The notes: a model not told the origin generated them from the letters alone. Positions 22,713 through 35,415 are shown, counted from the stretch's first letter. The stretch is 64,000 bases of DNA from Rugalucina vietnamica (GCA_964017185.1 OZ024872.1:60071817-60135816), one strand, 5' to 3'. Numbers and translations: made by a program.

Positions 22713-25306
22713 TTAGCTCACCTGAGCCGAAGGCTCACAAGGTGAGCTAATAGGATAGCCATCATCGGGCGTCCGTCCGTCCGTCCGTCGTCCATCCGTC
22801 GTCGTCCACAATTTCAAAGATCTTCTTCTCTGAAACCGCTTGGCCGATCTAGTTGAAATTTTATGTGGAGCCTCCTTGGATAGTGGCATTTCAAGTTTGA
22901 TCGCGAAATCCAGGTCACATGACCAAGATGGCCGCCATGCCCATATATGGTAAAAACCACTCAAAAATCTTCTTCTCCAGAACTGGTGGGCAGATTTCCA
23001 CGAAACTTAGTATGTAGCATTGAGGACCTCAGCCCATCATAGTTTGATATAATGATGACCCTTGGATGACCTTGACCTATTTTATGGCAAGGTCAAATTT
23101 GGAAACATAGGCTTTTACATAGGCAAAAGTGAAACTATGGATTTTTTGAAAATTATTGCAGCCTGAGGCCTGAAAAGAGGTAGATGCAAACTAATGGAGT
23201 AGATGAAGGTATGTGATTAATATAGGTCAAGGTCATCTCTTGACCTTGGCCAGTCTGTTGTTCATACACACTTTTCAAAGATCTTCTTCTCTGAAACTGC
23301 TTGGCCAATCAAAGCGAAATTTTATGTGGAGCATCCATGGGTAGGGGAGACGAAAGTTTATTAGCGAAATCCAGGTCACATGACCAAGATGGCCGCCACG
23401 CCCATATATGGTAAAAACCACTCAAAAATCATCTTCTCCAGAACCGGTGGGCCGATTTCCACGAAACTTGGTATGTAGCATCGGAGACCTCAGCCAATCA
23501 CAGTTTGATAAAATGATGACCCTTGGATGACCTTGACCTATTTTACGGCAAGATCAAATTGGAAACATAGGCTTTTACATGAGAAAAAGTGAAAACTATG
23601 GATTTTTTTTAAAACTATTGCAGCCCGAGGCCTGAAAAGTGGTAGATGCAAACAACTAATGGAGTAGATGATGGTATAGGATTAATATAGGTCAAGGTCA
23701 TCTCTTGACCTTGGCCAGTCTGTTGTTTATACACACTTTTCAAAGATCTTCTTCTCTGAAAATGCCTGGCCAATCAAAGTGAAATTTTATGTGGAGCATC
23801 CATGGGTAGGGGAGACGAAAGTTTGATCGCAAAATCCATGTCACATGACCAAGATGGCCGCCACGCCCATATATGGAAAAAACACTCAAAAATCTTCTCC
23901 AGAACCGGTGGGCCGATTTCCACGAAACTTGGTATGTATTATCAAGGACCTCAGCCCATAATAGTTTGATAAAATGATGACCCTTGGATGACCTTGACCT
24001 ATTTTACGGCAAGGTCAAATTTGGAAACATAGGCTTTTACATAGGAAAAAGTGAAAAGTATGGAGTTTTTGAAAACTATTGCAGCCTGAGGCCTGAAAAG
24101 TTGTAGATGCAAACAACTAATGGAGTAGATGAAGGTATGTGATTAATATAGGTCAAGGTCATCTCTTGACCTTGGCCAGTCTGTTGTCCATACACACTTT
24201 TCAAAGATCTTCTTCTCTGAAACTGCGCGGCCAATCAAAGTGAAATTTTATGTGGAGCATCCATGGGTAGGGGAGACAAAAGTTTGATCGAGAAATCCAG
24301 GTCACATGACCAAGATGGCCGCCACGATCATATATGGTAAAAACCACTCAAAAATCTTCTTCTCCAGAACCGGCAGGCCAATTTTCATGAAACTTGGTAT
24401 GTAGCATCGGGGACATCAGCCCATCATAGTTTGATAAAATGATGACCCTTGGGTGATCTAGACCTATTTTATGGCAAGGTCAAATTGGAAACATAGGCTT
24501 TTACAAAGGAAGAAGTGAAAACTATGGATTTTTTTGAAAACTATTGCAGCCCAAGGCCTGAAAAGTGGTAGATGCAAACAACTAATGGAGTAGATGAAGG
24601 TATGTGATTAATATAGGTCAAGGTCATCTCTTGACCTTGGCCAGTCTGTTGTTCATACACACTTTTCCAAGATCTTCTTCTCTGAAACTGCTTGACCAAT
24701 CAAAGCGAAATTTTATGTGGAGCATCCATGGGTAGGGGAGACGAAAGTTTATTAGCGAAATCCAGGTCACATGACCAAGATGGCCACCACGCCCATATAT
24801 GATAAAAACCACTCAAAAATCTTCTCCAGAACCGGCAGGCCAATTTTCATGAAACTTGGTATGTAGCATTTGGGACTCCAGCCCATCATACTTTGTTGAA
24901 ATGATGACCCTATGATGACCTTGACCTATTTTACGGCAAGGTCAATTTTGGAAACATAGGCTTTTACATGGGAAAAGGCAAAAACAAACTGTTGCAGCCT
25001 GAGACCTGAAAGTTGCTAGATGCAGACAACTAATGGAGTCAATGAAGGTTAGTAATTACTGAAGGCCAAGGTCATGTCATGACCTTGGCCCAAGGTCATT
25101 TAAATATCAAAATTAAAATTATGGTTTTCTCAGAAATCATTGGGTTTGGAAACTATTGCAGTCTGAGACCAGAAACTTTGCAGATGCAGACAACTTATGA
25201 AGTCAATAAAGGTGTGTGAGTATTCAAGGTCAAGGTCATTTCATTATGACTTAATACTCCAATATCAGGCTTCAGGTGAGTGTTTTCAGGACCAATGGTC
25301 CTCTGG
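22713..25306 (+). mobile_element. F1 copy E (five tandem units)
   Basis: Head at 22713; CGTCCGTCCGTCCGTC microsatellite; then units of about 463 bp. The phrase ACACACTTTTC recurs at about 23268, 23733, 24193 and 24656. Units are very similar to each other, which suggests recent unit amplification. The tail GGCTTCAGGTGAG, GGACCAATGGTCC, CTCTGG ends at 25306. Confidence 0.85.
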
Positions 25307-25986
25307 TTTCCACAACATTTCTCCATTTTTATGCCCCCAACTATGCTCACCTGAGACCTGAGATATATACATGTACCAATAAACTTGTTAGACTAGAATG
25401 GTACAATGCATGTATATAACCCTAGGGCAGGGTCAGAATAACTCTTGGAGTCAATGTCTTTTCAAATCATAAAAATTCAGTCCATTTGCTCATTCCTAGC
25501 AAGTTTTGTCCTTCAAATGACATTTTAACAATTTTCTCCATTCAAATGCATGGGCGATCTAAGTTGACCTTGCCGTGAAATAGGTCAAGGTCATCCCAGT
25601 GTCATGATTTATACAAATTTTGTAGACCTCCCTTCCATAATGCTTCATGCCAAGTTTCAAAATCATAGGCCTTCTGGTTCTGAAGATGAAGATTTTTAAA
25701 AATTTTGCTATTTATAGCCATGGCAGCCATCTTGGTCATGTGACTTTGACGATTTATATAAACTTTCATTTCCTCTTCCTAAGGATGCTCCACATAAAGT
25801 TTGGCTTTGAGTGGCTAAGCAGTTTCTGAGAAAAAACTGTTTGAATATTATGGTCATCTACATGTATATAGCTCCGGGGCAGGGGCAGACAACCTCTGGG
25901 CCTAAAATATTTTCATAAGCATAAATCATCTGTCCATTTGCTCATTCCTAGCAAGTTTTCTGCCATTACATGACATTTTCCTATTT

Positions 25987-28964
25987 TTAGCTCACCTGAG
26001 CCGAAGGCTCACAAGGTGAGCTTATAGGATGGCATTGATCCGGCGTCCGTCCGTCCGTCGTCGTCCGTTCACATTTTCAAAGATCTTCTCCTCTGAATCC
26101 ACAGGGCCAATGAGAGCCAAACTTCATGTGGAGCATCCTTAGGAAGGGGGAACGAAATTTTATATAAATGGTCCAGGTCACATGACCAAGATGGCCGCCA
26201 TGGCTATAAATAGCAAAAACCTTTAAAAATCTTCTTCTCCAGAACCAGTGGGCCGATTTCCACGAAACTGGGTATGTAGCATTGGGGACGCGGGCCCATT
26301 ATAGTTTATATAAATCATCACCCTAGGATGACCTTGACCTATTTTATGGCAAGGTCAACTTAGGTCGCCAATGCATTTGAATGGGAAAAAATGGTAAAAT
26401 GCTATTTAATGGGTAAAACTTACTGGGAATAGGCAAATGGACAGAAGATTAATATTAATGGAAAATTTTAGCCCCTGGGGGGCATACATGTGATATCTCC
26501 CGATCTCATCGTATTTCCACGAATTTTAGAAACCTTTCCCGATGGTCCCCCGATATGCTTTGCCTTCCGATTTGCCAAAAAGTCTGTTTGTATGCACTTT
26601 ATTGCACTTAATGTAAGAAAAAAAATTATCCAGGGGTGACCAGTTTTTATGTAAAGTGTAGTATAAATATGGCGTGCGTTCGTAGTTTTTTCCAATGGTA
26701 AAAATGGTACCATTGGTAGACAAATTCCGTTCAAGGTTTTACCAATGGTACCATTGGTAATGCCATTGGTACCAATGGTACCAATGTTACCAACATACGG
26801 CAGCAAATGGTGCAGACAGAAAACAGTGTGGGAAATTATTCTACCGACGTGGGAAAAGTCATTTGATTCAATATGGCGAGCCTAAAAATATATCATGAAT
26901 TTCGTACATAAGCAATATTTTTGTCATACAAGCAAATGTAAGTGTTATAAATAACACAATATACATGAAGTAAATAAGAAAGACAAAAACAAGTGAGGTG
27001 TATTGATCAATATGATAAAAATTCCACCATGTGATCTACCAATGGTACCATTGGCAGCAGAAAAACGTTCAGGGTTTTCTGGTTACCATTGGTAAAAATG
27101 GTACCAACAGTACCATTGGTAGATTTGCAGATTTTACCATTGGGAGAACCCAGAACGTAGCCATGGTATCGGATTAACCCAATAATGCGTGTCACTGAGA
27201 GAATCTACCTCGAGGCTATTTATAGAGGTGTCTGTGTAATTAAAATAATTGTTGTTTACAGGACGCATTAGGCAATCTGGATGTTTTAATTGATGTTATG
27301 AGTTAAAAGAAGTGGATTATGATAAAAATTGACATTTAATAATTGGATAATTACAAGCAATTATGGAACCACTAAAAAATGCTGTTATATTTACGGCAGC
27401 GGGTCAATACTAGACAGAATATTTCCATCGGTATTCCGTTAGACCTCTCCATACCGAGAGAGGAGCGAGGTCACGAAGTGTATCGGAGTGCAGGTTAGCC
27501 AGCTGATCCAGGTCAATACCAACTGATGTAAGTAAAATTTGTGTAAATTAATGTTTTTTTTTTTGTTTTTGTTTTTTTTATTCTGAAATAATCTCCCGAT
27601 ATAAGGACCAAAATACGAATTCAAACTAAAATCCTCCCGATTGGAGACTGTGGAAAGATCACATGTATGCTGGGGGGTTGTCTGCCCCTGCCCCGGGGCT
27701 ATATACATGTATATTTCCATAATAATGAAACATCTTCTCCCCTGAAACCACTTGGCCAATCAAAGCCAAACTTCATATGGAGCATCCTTGGGAAGGGGGA
27801 AAGAAAGTTTATATAAATGGTCAAAGTCACATGACCAAGATGGCTGCCATGGCTATAAATAGAAAAAACCTTTAAAAATCTTCTTCTCCAGAACCAGAAG
27901 GCCAATGATTTTGAAACTTGGTGTGAAGCATCAGGCAATGGAGCTCTACAAAGTTTATATAAATCATGACCCTGAGATGACCTTGACTTTTTACGGCAAG
28001 GTCAACTTAGGTCACATATGCATTTGAATGGGAAAAATAGGAAAATTTCATTTAATGGCAGAAAACTTGCTAGGAATGAGCAAATGGATAGAAAATTTAT
28101 GTTTATGAAAATATTTTTGGCCCAGGGGGTTGTCTGCCCCTGCCTTGGGGCTATATACATGTATATGACCATAATATTCAAACATCTTCTCTGAAACCGC
28201 CAAACTTTATGTGGAGCATCCTTAGAAAGAGGGAATGAAAGTTTGTATAAATGGGTAAGGTCACATGACCAAAATGGCCGCCATGGCTATAAATAGCAAA
28301 AACCTTTGAAAATCTTATCCAGAACCAGAAGGCCTATGATTTTGAAACTTGGCATGAAGCAGCAGGCAATGGAGCTCTACAAAGTTTGTATAAATCATTA
28401 CCCTGGGATGACCTTGACCTATTTTACGGCAAGGTCAACTTAGTTCACTAATGCATTCGAATGGGAAAAAATAGTAAAATGGAATTAAATGTAGGAAACG
28501 TGCTGGGAGTATGCAAATGGACAGAAAATTTATGTTTATGGATAAAAAATTGACCCCAGGAGGTTGTCTGCCCCTGCCCTGGGGCTATATACATTTATAT
28601 GACCATAATATTCAAACATCTACTTCTTCGAAACCGCTATACCAATAAAAGCCAAACTTTAAGTGGAGCATTGTTAGGAAGAGGAAATGAAAATTTATAT
28701 AAAAGGTCAAGGTCACATGACCAGGATGGCTGCCACGGCTATAAGTAGCAAAAACCTTTAAAAAATTTTTCTCCAGAACCAAAAGGCCTATGATTTTGAA
28801 ACTTGGCATGAAGCATCACTGCATCAGGCAATAGAGCTTTATAAAGTTTATATAAATCATGACCCTGTGATGACCTGGACCCATTTTATGGCAAGGTCAA
28901 CTTAAGTCACATATCCCAGATCTCAGGGGAGCATTTATAGGACCATTCATGATTGGTCCTCTGG
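25987..28964 (+). mobile_element. F1 copy F, nested in G and carrying a hAT-type element
   Basis: The head is at 25987; the tail (CTCAGGGGAGC, GGACCATTCATGATTGGTCC with an expanded loop, CTCTGG) ends at 28964. Units contain GCTATAAATAGC. The 1.19-kb insertion at 26483-27669 splits its first unit. Confidence 0.85.
26483..27669. mobile_element. hAT-type non-autonomous transposon
   Basis: The inverted ends CATACATGTGAT and ATCACATGTATG (12 bp, perfect) are flanked by a perfect 8-bp duplication CTGGGGGG (26475-26482 and 27670-27677). Eight-base duplications and CA-starting tips are hallmarks of hAT transposition. TCCCGAT motifs recur near both ends, like subterminal binding sites. Two interior blocks (26694-26790 and 27038-27150) are packed with ACCAATGGTACCATTGGT palindromes. 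No transposase is present. Confidence 0.85.
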
Positions 28965-30259
28965 TTTCCCATTCAAATGCATGGGCAACCTAAGTTGACC
29001 TTGCGGTTAAATAGGTCAAGGTCATCCCAGGGTCATGATTTATATAAACTTTGTAGAGCTCCATTCCCAGATGCTTCATTCCAAGTTTCAAAACCATAGG
29101 CCTTCTGGTTCTGAAGAAGATTTTTAAACGTTTTTGCTATTTATAGCCATGGCGGCCATCTTGGTCATGTGACCTTGACCATTTATACAAACTTTCATTC
29201 CCTCTTCCTAAGGATGCTCCACAAAAAGTTTGGCTTTGATTGGCCTAGCGGTTTCAGAGAAGATGTTTCAATATTATGGTCATATACATGTATACGGTAA
29301 AGCCCCGGGGCAGGGGCAGACAACCCCCTGGGCCCAAAATATTTTCTTAAACATAAATCTTCTGTCCATTTGCTCATTTCTAGCAAGTTTTCTGCCATCT
29401 AATTACATTTTCCTATTTTTTCCCATTCCAATGCATGGGAGACCTTAGTTGACCTTGCCGTAACATAGGTCAAGGTTAATACAGGGTTATGATTTATATA
29501 AACTTTGTAGAGCTCCATTCCCAGATGCTTCACACCAAGTTTCAAAATCATAGGCCTTCTTGTTCTGAAGAAGATTTTTAAAGTTTTTGCTATTTATAGC
29601 CATGGCGGCCATCTTGGTCATGTGCCTTGACCATTTATATAAACTTTCATTCCCACTTCCCATGGATGCTCCACATGAAGTTTGGCTTTGATTGGCATAG
29701 CGGTTTCGGAGAAGAAGATGTTTGAATATTATGGTCATATACATGTATATAGCCCCGGCAGACAACCCCCCAGGGGCTAAAATTTTCTATTAACATTAAT
29801 CTTCTGTCCATTTGCCTATTCTCAGTAAGTGTTACCCATTAAGTAGTATTTTACCATTTTTTCCCATTCAAATGTATTAGCGACCTAAGTTGACCTTGCC
29901 GTAAAATAGGTCAAGGTCATCCTAGGGTCATGATTTATATAAACTATGATGGGCCAGCGTCCCCGATGCTACATACCAAGTTTCGTGGAAATCGGCTCAC
30001 TGGTTCTGGAGAAGAAGATTTTTAAAGGTTTTTGCTATTTATAGCCATGGCAGCCATCTTGGTCATGTGACCTGGACCATTTATATAAACTTTCGTTCCC
30101 GCTTCCTAAGGATGCTCCACATGAAGTTTCGCTTTCATTGGCCAAGCGGTTTCAGAGGAGAAGATCTTTGAAATTGCGGACGACGGACGACGATGGACGG
30201 ACGCCGGAGCATGGGTATACTATAAGCTCACCTGTGAGACTTAGGCTCAGGTGAGCTAA

Positions 30260-30419
30260 AAAGTTAACCTCGCCAGTTCGTGTGTACTATTCAGACAGAA
30301 TGACCAGGAGCGTCATGTCCGTAAAAGTGGAATTCTGTACAAATGGTTTGGCCGACCTATGAAAAAGTTGGAAGTACATATTACTTTCGGCTTGTCTGTC
30401 TGTCTGTCTCTCCAACAGT
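30260..30419. other. Short unannotated spacer
   Basis: Nothing recognised beyond the TGTCTGTCTGTC microsatellite at 30394-30410, which may be the SSR of F5. Confidence 0.3.
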
Positions 30420-31312
30420 GTGTGTGTGTGTGTGTGAGTGTGTGCGTCTGTTAACTTCTGAATGTTGCATGTTAGAGATTTGAAATTTCATGTGTGTATT
30501 CCTCATGAAAAAATAGTTGTCCCATATTTTTTCATGTCCAAGTTATGCCCCTTTTCAGAGTTATGTCCCTTTGAAAACAAAATTTGAAAATCTTGTTTGC
30601 AAGATATCTCAAAAAGTATTAGAGCTAGAGCATTCATATTTGGTATACTGGTTGGGGCTGAGGATTAGATGACTTTATTGACTTTTGAGAACTTTCCTTC
30701 AAATTTTGACAATTTTTGGATTTTTTAAATTTTGTTTGATTTTTTTTGTTTTTGAAATTTTCGGTGAAATTTGAACTTTTGAATGGTGAATGCTAGGGTT
30801 TTGAAATTTCATATACAGATTATTATGAAAAAATAGTTGACCCATATTTTTTTCATGTTCCAAGTTATGCCCCTTTTCTGAGTTATGTCCCTTTAAAAAC
30901 AAGATTTGAAAAATCTTATGTGCGAGGTATCTCAAAAAGTATTTAAGCTAGAGCCTTCATATATGGTATACTGGTTGGGGCTGAGGAATAGATGACCTGA
31001 TTGACTTTTGAGAACTTTCTGTCGAATTTTGACAAAAATACGAAATTTTGATTGTTTTTTCCAATTTTCGTTGAAATTTGAAACTTTTGAATGGTAAATG
31101 TTAGGGTTTTGAAATTTTATAAACATATTCCTCAGGAAAAAATAGTTGACCCATATTTTGTTTTATGTCCGAGTTATGCCCCTTTTTGGGGTTATGCCCC
31201 TTTGAAAAAAATTTCGAAAGTCTTGTGTGCAAGATATCTCAAGTGTTTAAGCTAGTGCCTTCATATTTGGTATACTAGTTGGTGTTGGGAAGAAGATGAC
31301 CTGATTAAATAT
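30390..31312 (+). repeat. F5 repeat: microsatellite plus three units of about 312 bp
   Basis: A TGTCTGTC and GTGTGTG microsatellite is followed by units containing GAGTTATGCCCCTTTT-like phrases at about 30540, 30850 and 31165, plus AAGATATCTCAAAAAG and TTTGGTATACTGG. The order microsatellite then tandem units resembles F1-F4, but I see no head hairpin or CTAG tail, so the copy is probably partial. Confidence 0.6.
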
Positions 31313-31690
31313 ACTGAACAAAAAAAGAAACGCAACAATTATCTTCCACTAAATTTTTGAGCTAACTATGATACAAACAGAAATCATTGCATTTTCTACT
31401 TCTGCATTAGATGTCAGGCTTCCGAATGCAAGAAATTGATTTTCATTTTGATGAGTATTTACGGAGTTATGCGATGCCAGCGTCGGCATGCTGAAAGTAG
31501 TAAACCACACAGTGCGCATGCGCAAGCATTAAAATAATGGTACGATTTAAATCCGCTATAAACCCCCATTCAAAGTCACAATGCACCACTCAGCAGATAA
31601 CTCACACGTTCATTCAAATGAAATGAATCATACAAGCTGCCAGTTTAGGCACAAGCATACAGTTGGGGGATAGTGTTTTACAAACATGCA
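31313..31690. mobile_element. Possible one-ended DNA transposon fragment
   Basis: It starts TATACTGAACAAAAAAAGAA, which resembles Tc1/mariner-type tips I have seen in invertebrate genomes. The opposite end is absent from the window. No ORF. Confidence 0.35.
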
Positions 31691-32054
31691 ATTCTAGTTA
31701 TGATTTTATTTATTTTCATGAATAAGTAAGTTCAATGATAAGAATACTAGATATCAAGGTTAAATTGTTGTGTTCGTTCACTTTTAGACCGATTATTGTA
31801 TTCTAGAGCATTCTATTGGTACGCTATGAGTATTTTGATAGTACAACATTTCCTTTAGAATCACTTCAAGAGTGGGTGAATTTTACATCATGCAAATTAA
31901 TGTTTTCTTGTTGAGGATAGTAGTTTATGGCATTAAGGTGGTCCCTCTGACAACACTGGCAGCCTTGAGAATTTGTCGCAGGGATGCAAGATAGATCTTA
32001 TAACTTATCCAATACCTTGCAATAGATATTGCTTTTCCCTCCTTTTTCCTTTTT
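31691..32054. repeat. Repeat R, copy 2, left part
   Basis: Parallel to 2320-2475 and 6900-7120 (see copy 1). It lacks the F3 insertion, and so gives F3's empty site near 31825: GAGTATTTTGATAG against GAATATTT, F3, TTTTGTGAG. Confidence 0.6.
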
Positions 32055-32753
32055 TTAGCTCACCTGAGCCGAAGGCTCATAGGTGAGCTTATAGTATACC
32101 CATGCTCCGGCATCCGTCCGTCACAATTTCAAAGATCTTCTTCTCTGAAACCGCTGGGCCGATTGTTCTCATATTACACATACACCATCTACATATAGGG
32201 CGAAAGAATAATTGTGTTTTTTGTTTTGATCGGATAAGAACTCTGGTTGCTATGGCAAATTATGCTTCCCATAGACTTATAATGGAAAAAAGTGAAAATT
32301 GCCAGTTTTTGCTGTCTTGTTGGAGATATTTGAATTTTGTTTTTGCAGAAATGTTTATTGAGTAGTCCTCTCATGTTTATTGAGTAGTGACTTTTCAGGG
32401 GCCCCATATAGGGCAAAATTTCGAAAACATTCAAAAATCTTCTTCTCAGAAACTGTCAAGGGGATTAAGCCTGTATTTTGTATACATGTTCCTGACAGTG
32501 GCCTCTACATAATTTGTGTTTTTTATTCCAGGCGGATAAGAACTCTGGTTGCTATGGCAACTGAAAGTTTCCATAGACTTATAATGGGAAAAGTTGAAAT
32601 TGACTATTTCTGCGGTCCAATTGCAGATATTTGAATTTTGTTTTTGTAGAAATGTTTATTGAGTAGTGCTCAATGTTTATTGTTACTTTTGTCCTAATTC
32701 TTTATTATGTCTCCCCCCGACAGGGTCGGGAGACATATTGTTTTTCCCCGTGC

Positions 32754-32796
<43 letters not shown>

Positions 32797-35039
32797 ACAA
32801 ATCGTGTCCGCTCTATAACTTGAAAACCGTTAAAGATCTTTCAATGAAACTTGGTACACTTGTAAACCACGACGAGACGATGTGTCATGCATAAGAACCA
32901 TAACTCTAGCTTGACTATTTTTGGAGTTATTTCCCTTTGATTATTTTCGATACAATTTCGTGTCCGCTGTATAACTTGAAAACCGTTTAAGATTTTTCAA
33001 TGAAACTTAATACATTTGTAGACCACGACGAGTCGATGTGTCATGCACAAGAACCATAACTCTGGCTTGAGTATTTTGGAGTTATTTCCCTTTGATTATT
33101 TTCGATACAATTTCGTGTCCGTTGTATAACTTGAAAACCGTTTAAGATTTTTCAATAAAACTTGGTACACTTATTGAGCATGATCAGACGATGTGTCATG
33201 CACAAGAACCATAACTCTGGCTTGAGTATTTTATGAGTTATTTCCCTTTGATTATTTTCCATACAATTTCGTGTCCGCTTTATAACTCGAAAATCGTAAG
33301 AGTTATTTCAATGAAACTTGGTACACTTATAAAGCACGATGAGATTACGTGTCGTGCTAAAGAACCATATCTCTTGCTTGCATATCTTTGGAGTAATTTC
33401 CCTTTGATTATTTTCCATACAATTTCGTGTCCACCCTATAACTTGAAAACCGTAAGAGAAATTTCAGTGAAACTGGGTACACTTATAAAGCATGATGAGA
33501 CGATATGTCATGCACAAGAATTATAACTCTTGCTTTCATAGCTTTGGAGTAATTTCCCTTTGATTATTTTTCCATACAATTTCATGTCCACTCTATAACT
33601 TGAAAACCATAAGAAATATTTCAATGAAACTTGGTACACTTATAAAGCATGATGAGATGATGTGTCGTGCTAAAGAACCATACTCTTGCTTGCATATCTT
33701 TGGAGATATTTTCCTTTGATTATTTTTCATTCAATTTCGTGTCTGCTCTATAACTCAAAAACCATTTTTGAATTTTCAGAGATTTTTCAATGAAACATGG
33801 TACACTTATAAAGCATGATGCACAAGAATCATTACTCTTGCTTTCATATCTTTGGAGTTATTTCCCTTTGATTATTTTCCAAACACTTTCGTGCCCCCTC
33901 TATAACTTGAACACCGTAAGAGATATTTCAATGAAACTTGGTACACTTATAAAACAGAATGACAGGATATGTGATACACAAGAACTATAACTTTTGCTTG
34001 CATATTTTGGACATGCACATAGAAAGGGGGGAGACATCAGTTTTCACATAGAAAACAAATTCTAGTTTTGATTGGTTGTTGGGGCCCCATACAGGGCAAA
34101 ATTCAGAAAAACATTCAAAATTCTTCTCCTCAGAAACTGTCATAAGGGTGAAGCCTGTACTTTGTATACATGTTCCTGACAGTAGCCTCTACATAATTTG
34201 TGTTTATTATTCCAGTCGGATAAGAACTGTGGTTGCTATGGCAACTTAAAGTTTCCATAGACTTATAATGGGAAAAGTGGAAATTAGCTATTTTTTGAAA
34301 ACTATTGCAGCCTGAGATCTGAAAAGTGGTAGATGCAAACAACTAATGAATTAGATGAAGGTATATGATTATTTTAGGTCAAGGTCATCTCTTGACCTAG
34401 GTCGGTCTGTCGTCCATACACACTTTTCAAAGATTTTTTTCTCTGAAACCACTTGGCCAATCAAAGCCAAAATTTATATGAAGCATCTGTAGGAAGTGGG
34501 AACCAATGTGTATATAAATAATCCAGGTCACATGACCAAGATGGCCGCCATGCCCATATATGGTAAAAACCCTTAAAATATCTTTTTCTTTAGAACCGGT
34601 GAACAGATTTCAACGAAACTTTGCATGAAGTATGGATGACTCAAGTGCTACAATGCATATATAAATCATGAGCCTGTGGTGACCTTGACCTATTTTATGG
34701 CAAGGTCAACATAGGTCGTCAATGCATTTGAATGGTGAAAACTTTTAAAATGTCATTTAAAGTGAAAGTCTTGCAGGAAATGGGCAGTAGGACTGAATAT
34801 TAATGATTCTGAAAAAAAAATGGACCCCAGGGGCTCATCTGTTTTTAAAATGTTATTTGAAGGAGAAAACCAGCAGGAAATTGGCAAATGGACAGAATAT
34901 TGATTATTCTGATAAAAGAAAAGCGCCCAAGGGCTTCATCTGCCCCTGCACTGGGGTTAAATACCATAATATTCAAATATGTTTATTGGTATATGAAGCG
35001 GATCTCAGGTGAGCGTTTACGGGACCATTGGTCCTCTGG
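32055..35039 (+). mobile_element. F1 copy H, inserted in repeat R and carrying F2
   Basis: Head at 32055. The first units are a divergent type with AACTCTGGTTGCTATGGCAA; the last units are the standard type with CACATGACCAAGATGG. The tail CTCAGGTGAGCG, GGACCATTGGTCC, CTCTGG ends at 35039. Repeat R resumes directly with TTGACATATTTTATTGATAT. F2 (32708-34065) lies inside. Confidence 0.8.
32708..34065 (+). mobile_element. F2, Helentron-like non-autonomous element
   Basis: The head hairpin TGTCTCCCCCC...GGGAGACA (32708-32735) is followed by TCTGTCTGTC repeats. About eight tandem units of about 155 bp follow (TTTCGTGTCCRC, TATAACTTGAAAACCGT, AATGAAACTTGGTACACTTA). The tail has GGGGGGAGACA (34026-34036, inverse of the head), the hairpin GTTTTC-ACATA-GAAAAC (34040-34056) and AAATTCTAG, then T. 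Confidence 0.8.
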
Positions 35040-35415
35040 TTGACATATTTTATTGATATTCATGAATATGCAAATTAGATCATATGTATTGGCTCAGGGC
35101 ATCAATAAATTTGTCATCTGATATTACTGGTTTGCTAACAAAGTGGCATAATAACAGTTTGGTTCTTAAATTAGTTCATTTATAGATTGTCTAAGATATT
35201 TCAACCATTTGTCATGTTTTCATTTAAATTGATGAATATGCAAAATTGATAATTTGCATTACTTACCATCGGAAAAGAGGATATGTCTTAGCTTTAAAAT
35301 CAGACCAATTGTTAAATAGTCTATGATAAGTAGCAAAGAAGATTTGATAAATTTTGTATGTACACACCCCTATGCTCCAGAAAAGCGTTAACGGTTTCCA
35401 TGGACACCATGCATT
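35040..35415. repeat. Repeat R, copy 2, right part
   Basis: It continues the match to 7110-7480 after copy H, with TTCATGAATATGCAAAT, GATATTACTGGTT and TTTTGTATGTACAC. Confidence 0.6.

Larger units (their letters stand above)
25344..30259 (-). mobile_element. F1 copy G (minus strand), split by copy F
   Basis: Its head is at the right end (30225-30259, inverse of TTAGCTCACCTGAGCC). It runs leftward to 28965, is interrupted by F (25987-28964), resumes at 25986 and is truncated at about 25344 inside its tail (GCTCACCTGAGACC). The interruption point, T3 before and T3 after F, restores the T6 seen in the same unit at 29416-29421. Confidence 0.85.

Noticed and set aside
32755..34010. Regular repeats resembling a CRISPR array (F2 and F4 units)
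   Set aside because: Units are 150-160 bp, directly adjoining without unique spacers, and the DNA is clearly eukaryotic.
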